A DNA stretch of 5,064 nt from the NCBI GenBank assembly GCA_001940655.1, contig MBAA01000076.1:3340-8403 (forward strand). The letters run 5' to 3'. Position numbers and translations under genes: made by a program. The notes below the pieces were generated by a model that made no database searches, was not told the origin of the DNA, and worked only from the letters and a program-made list of their open reading frames with translations. This document shows positions 4,607 to 5,064 of this stretch, piece by piece; position 1 is the first letter of the stretch; each line of letters begins with the position of its first letter. Origin of the DNA: Promethearchaeota archaeon CR_4 (lineage in GTDB: Archaea > Asgardarchaeota > Lokiarchaeia > Sigyniarchaeales > CR-4).

Positions 4607-5064
4607 ATGAAAATAAGCTTGATCGGTCTTAGTGGTTGTGGAAAAACCTCGCTTTACAGTGTGACTTTCAAAGGATCTTCCGCGCAAGAGACAAAACGCT
4701 TGGCCCCGACAATAATGTACGAAGTACGGCGGCACCCCTTCCTTGGATTGGAAATGAGTTTGTTCGATTTTGGCGGCCAGGATCAATATCGAGATGGATA
4801 TGTATCAAAACCTGAAGTATTCGGCGAAACTGATGTCCTGATCCCTGTGGTGGACCTCCATGACCCTGATGCATTTCCGAAAGCGAAGGATTATTTCCAG
4901 CAAATCTTAGACCTATTCCGCAAAAACTACCAAAAACCAAAAGTTTTCATCTTTTTCCACAAGTACGACACGGAAGACGGGTACCAGCGAGAGTATCTCG
5001 ACTCGAATGTTGCGAAAGCGAAAGAGATTTTCCTCGAACTCTTCAAGGAATATAATCCCCAATG
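4607..5064 (+). CDS. Rag/Gtr-like small GTPase, N-terminal 152 codons (3' end outside window)
   Basis: The protein starts MKISLIGLSGCGKTSLYSV. The P-loop G7-x4-G12-K13-T14-S15 has the GxSGxGKTS form of eukaryotic Rag/Gtr GTPases. LAPTIMYEV (32-40) holds the switch I Thr35; LGLEMSLFDFGGQDQYRD (46-63) contains the Rag-like DxGGQ switch II (D54-Q58); and FIFFHKYD (114-121) is the G4 base-recognition motif with HKxD instead of the usual NKxD, again as in Rag proteins. In eukaryotes Rag dimers signal amino-acid status to TORC1 at lysosomes; archaeal homologues have no settled role, so only nucleotide binding and hydrolysis can be predicted. Any C-terminal roadblock-type domain would lie beyond the window. 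ATG 4607 was chosen because the TATA box at 4564-4573 predicts transcription starting near 4596. An in-frame ATG at 4586 (seven more residues) would then be outside the mRNA, while GTG at 4598 remains possible as a leaderless start. AAAGGA (4591-4596) is a possible but distant ribosome site. Confidence 0.9.
   Translation, partial: MKISLIGLSGCGKTSLYSVTFKGSSAQETKRLAPTIMYEVRRHPFLGLEMSLFDFGGQDQYRDGYVSKPEVFGETDVLIPVVDLHDPDAFPKAKDYFQQILDLFRKNYQKPKVFIFFHKYDTEDGYQREYLDSNVAKAKEIFLELFKEYNPQ

Noticed and set aside
4565..4940. Minus-strand frames over the GTPase gene
   Set aside because: They are antisense to the P-loop, switch II and downstream GTPase motifs, and one crosses the likely promoter.
1..5064. 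CRISPR arrays, tRNA or rRNA genes, insertion sequences, origins
   Set aside because: No regularly spaced repeats, cloverleaf-like segments, transposase-like frames or terminal inverted repeats were seen on either strand.

Overview
The window looks like a piece of an Asgard archaeal genome. This is inferred from protein content, because no rRNA or tRNA is present to place it. Two eukaryotic-signature proteins lie within 5 kb. One is an ESCRT-III (Snf7/CHMP-like) subunit on the minus strand. The other is a Rag/Gtr-like small GTPase, recognised by a GxxGxGKTS P-loop, a DFGGQ switch II and an HKYD G4 motif, and it runs off the right edge. Between them lie an acyl-CoA dehydrogenase and an F420-dehydrogenase beta-type (FrhB/FpoF-like) flavo-iron-sulfur protein. 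AT-rich gaps, TATA-like boxes, oligo-T tracts after genes and TTG start use all fit an archaeon.

Layout from left to right. Positions 1-551 (minus) are the N-terminal 183 codons of an unrecognised protein whose 3' end is outside the window; its predicted strand/helix order loosely resembles a longin-like fold. Positions 552-704 are a non-coding gap with a 13-base palindrome and an oligo-T tract on the minus strand. Positions 705-1376 (minus) are the ESCRT-III gene, starting with TTG. Positions 1377-1506 are a divergent promoter region. Positions 1507-2775 (plus) are the acyl-CoA dehydrogenase. Positions 2776-2972 are a gap with a T8 tract and short repeats. Positions 2973-4526 (plus) are the FrhB-like protein, which carries about 160 extra C-terminal residues. 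Positions 4527-4606 hold an oligo-T tract followed by the best TATA box in the window. Positions 4607-5064 (plus) are the 5' part of the Rag-like GTPase.

How the genes may work together. The dehydrogenase would pass electrons from acyl-CoA oxidation to an acceptor. The next gene downstream encodes a protein of the family that moves electrons between Fe-S clusters, FAD and F420 (or a ferredoxin/disulfide partner), and no electron-transfer flavoprotein gene is visible. A direct or Fe-S-mediated link between the two is therefore a reasonable hypothesis, although the 197-base gap with a T8 tract argues against a tight operon. The ESCRT-III and Rag-like genes belong to membrane remodelling and signalling; nothing in the sequence ties them mechanistically to the redox pair.

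Most notable details: the dehydrogenase lacks the usual C-terminal catalytic Glu but has a Glu at the isovaleryl/long-chain type position; the FrhB-like protein appears fused to a beta-rich domain and a Lys/Pro tail; and the ESCRT-III protein ends in a MIM1-like Vps4-binding motif with Gly in place of the usual Arg.
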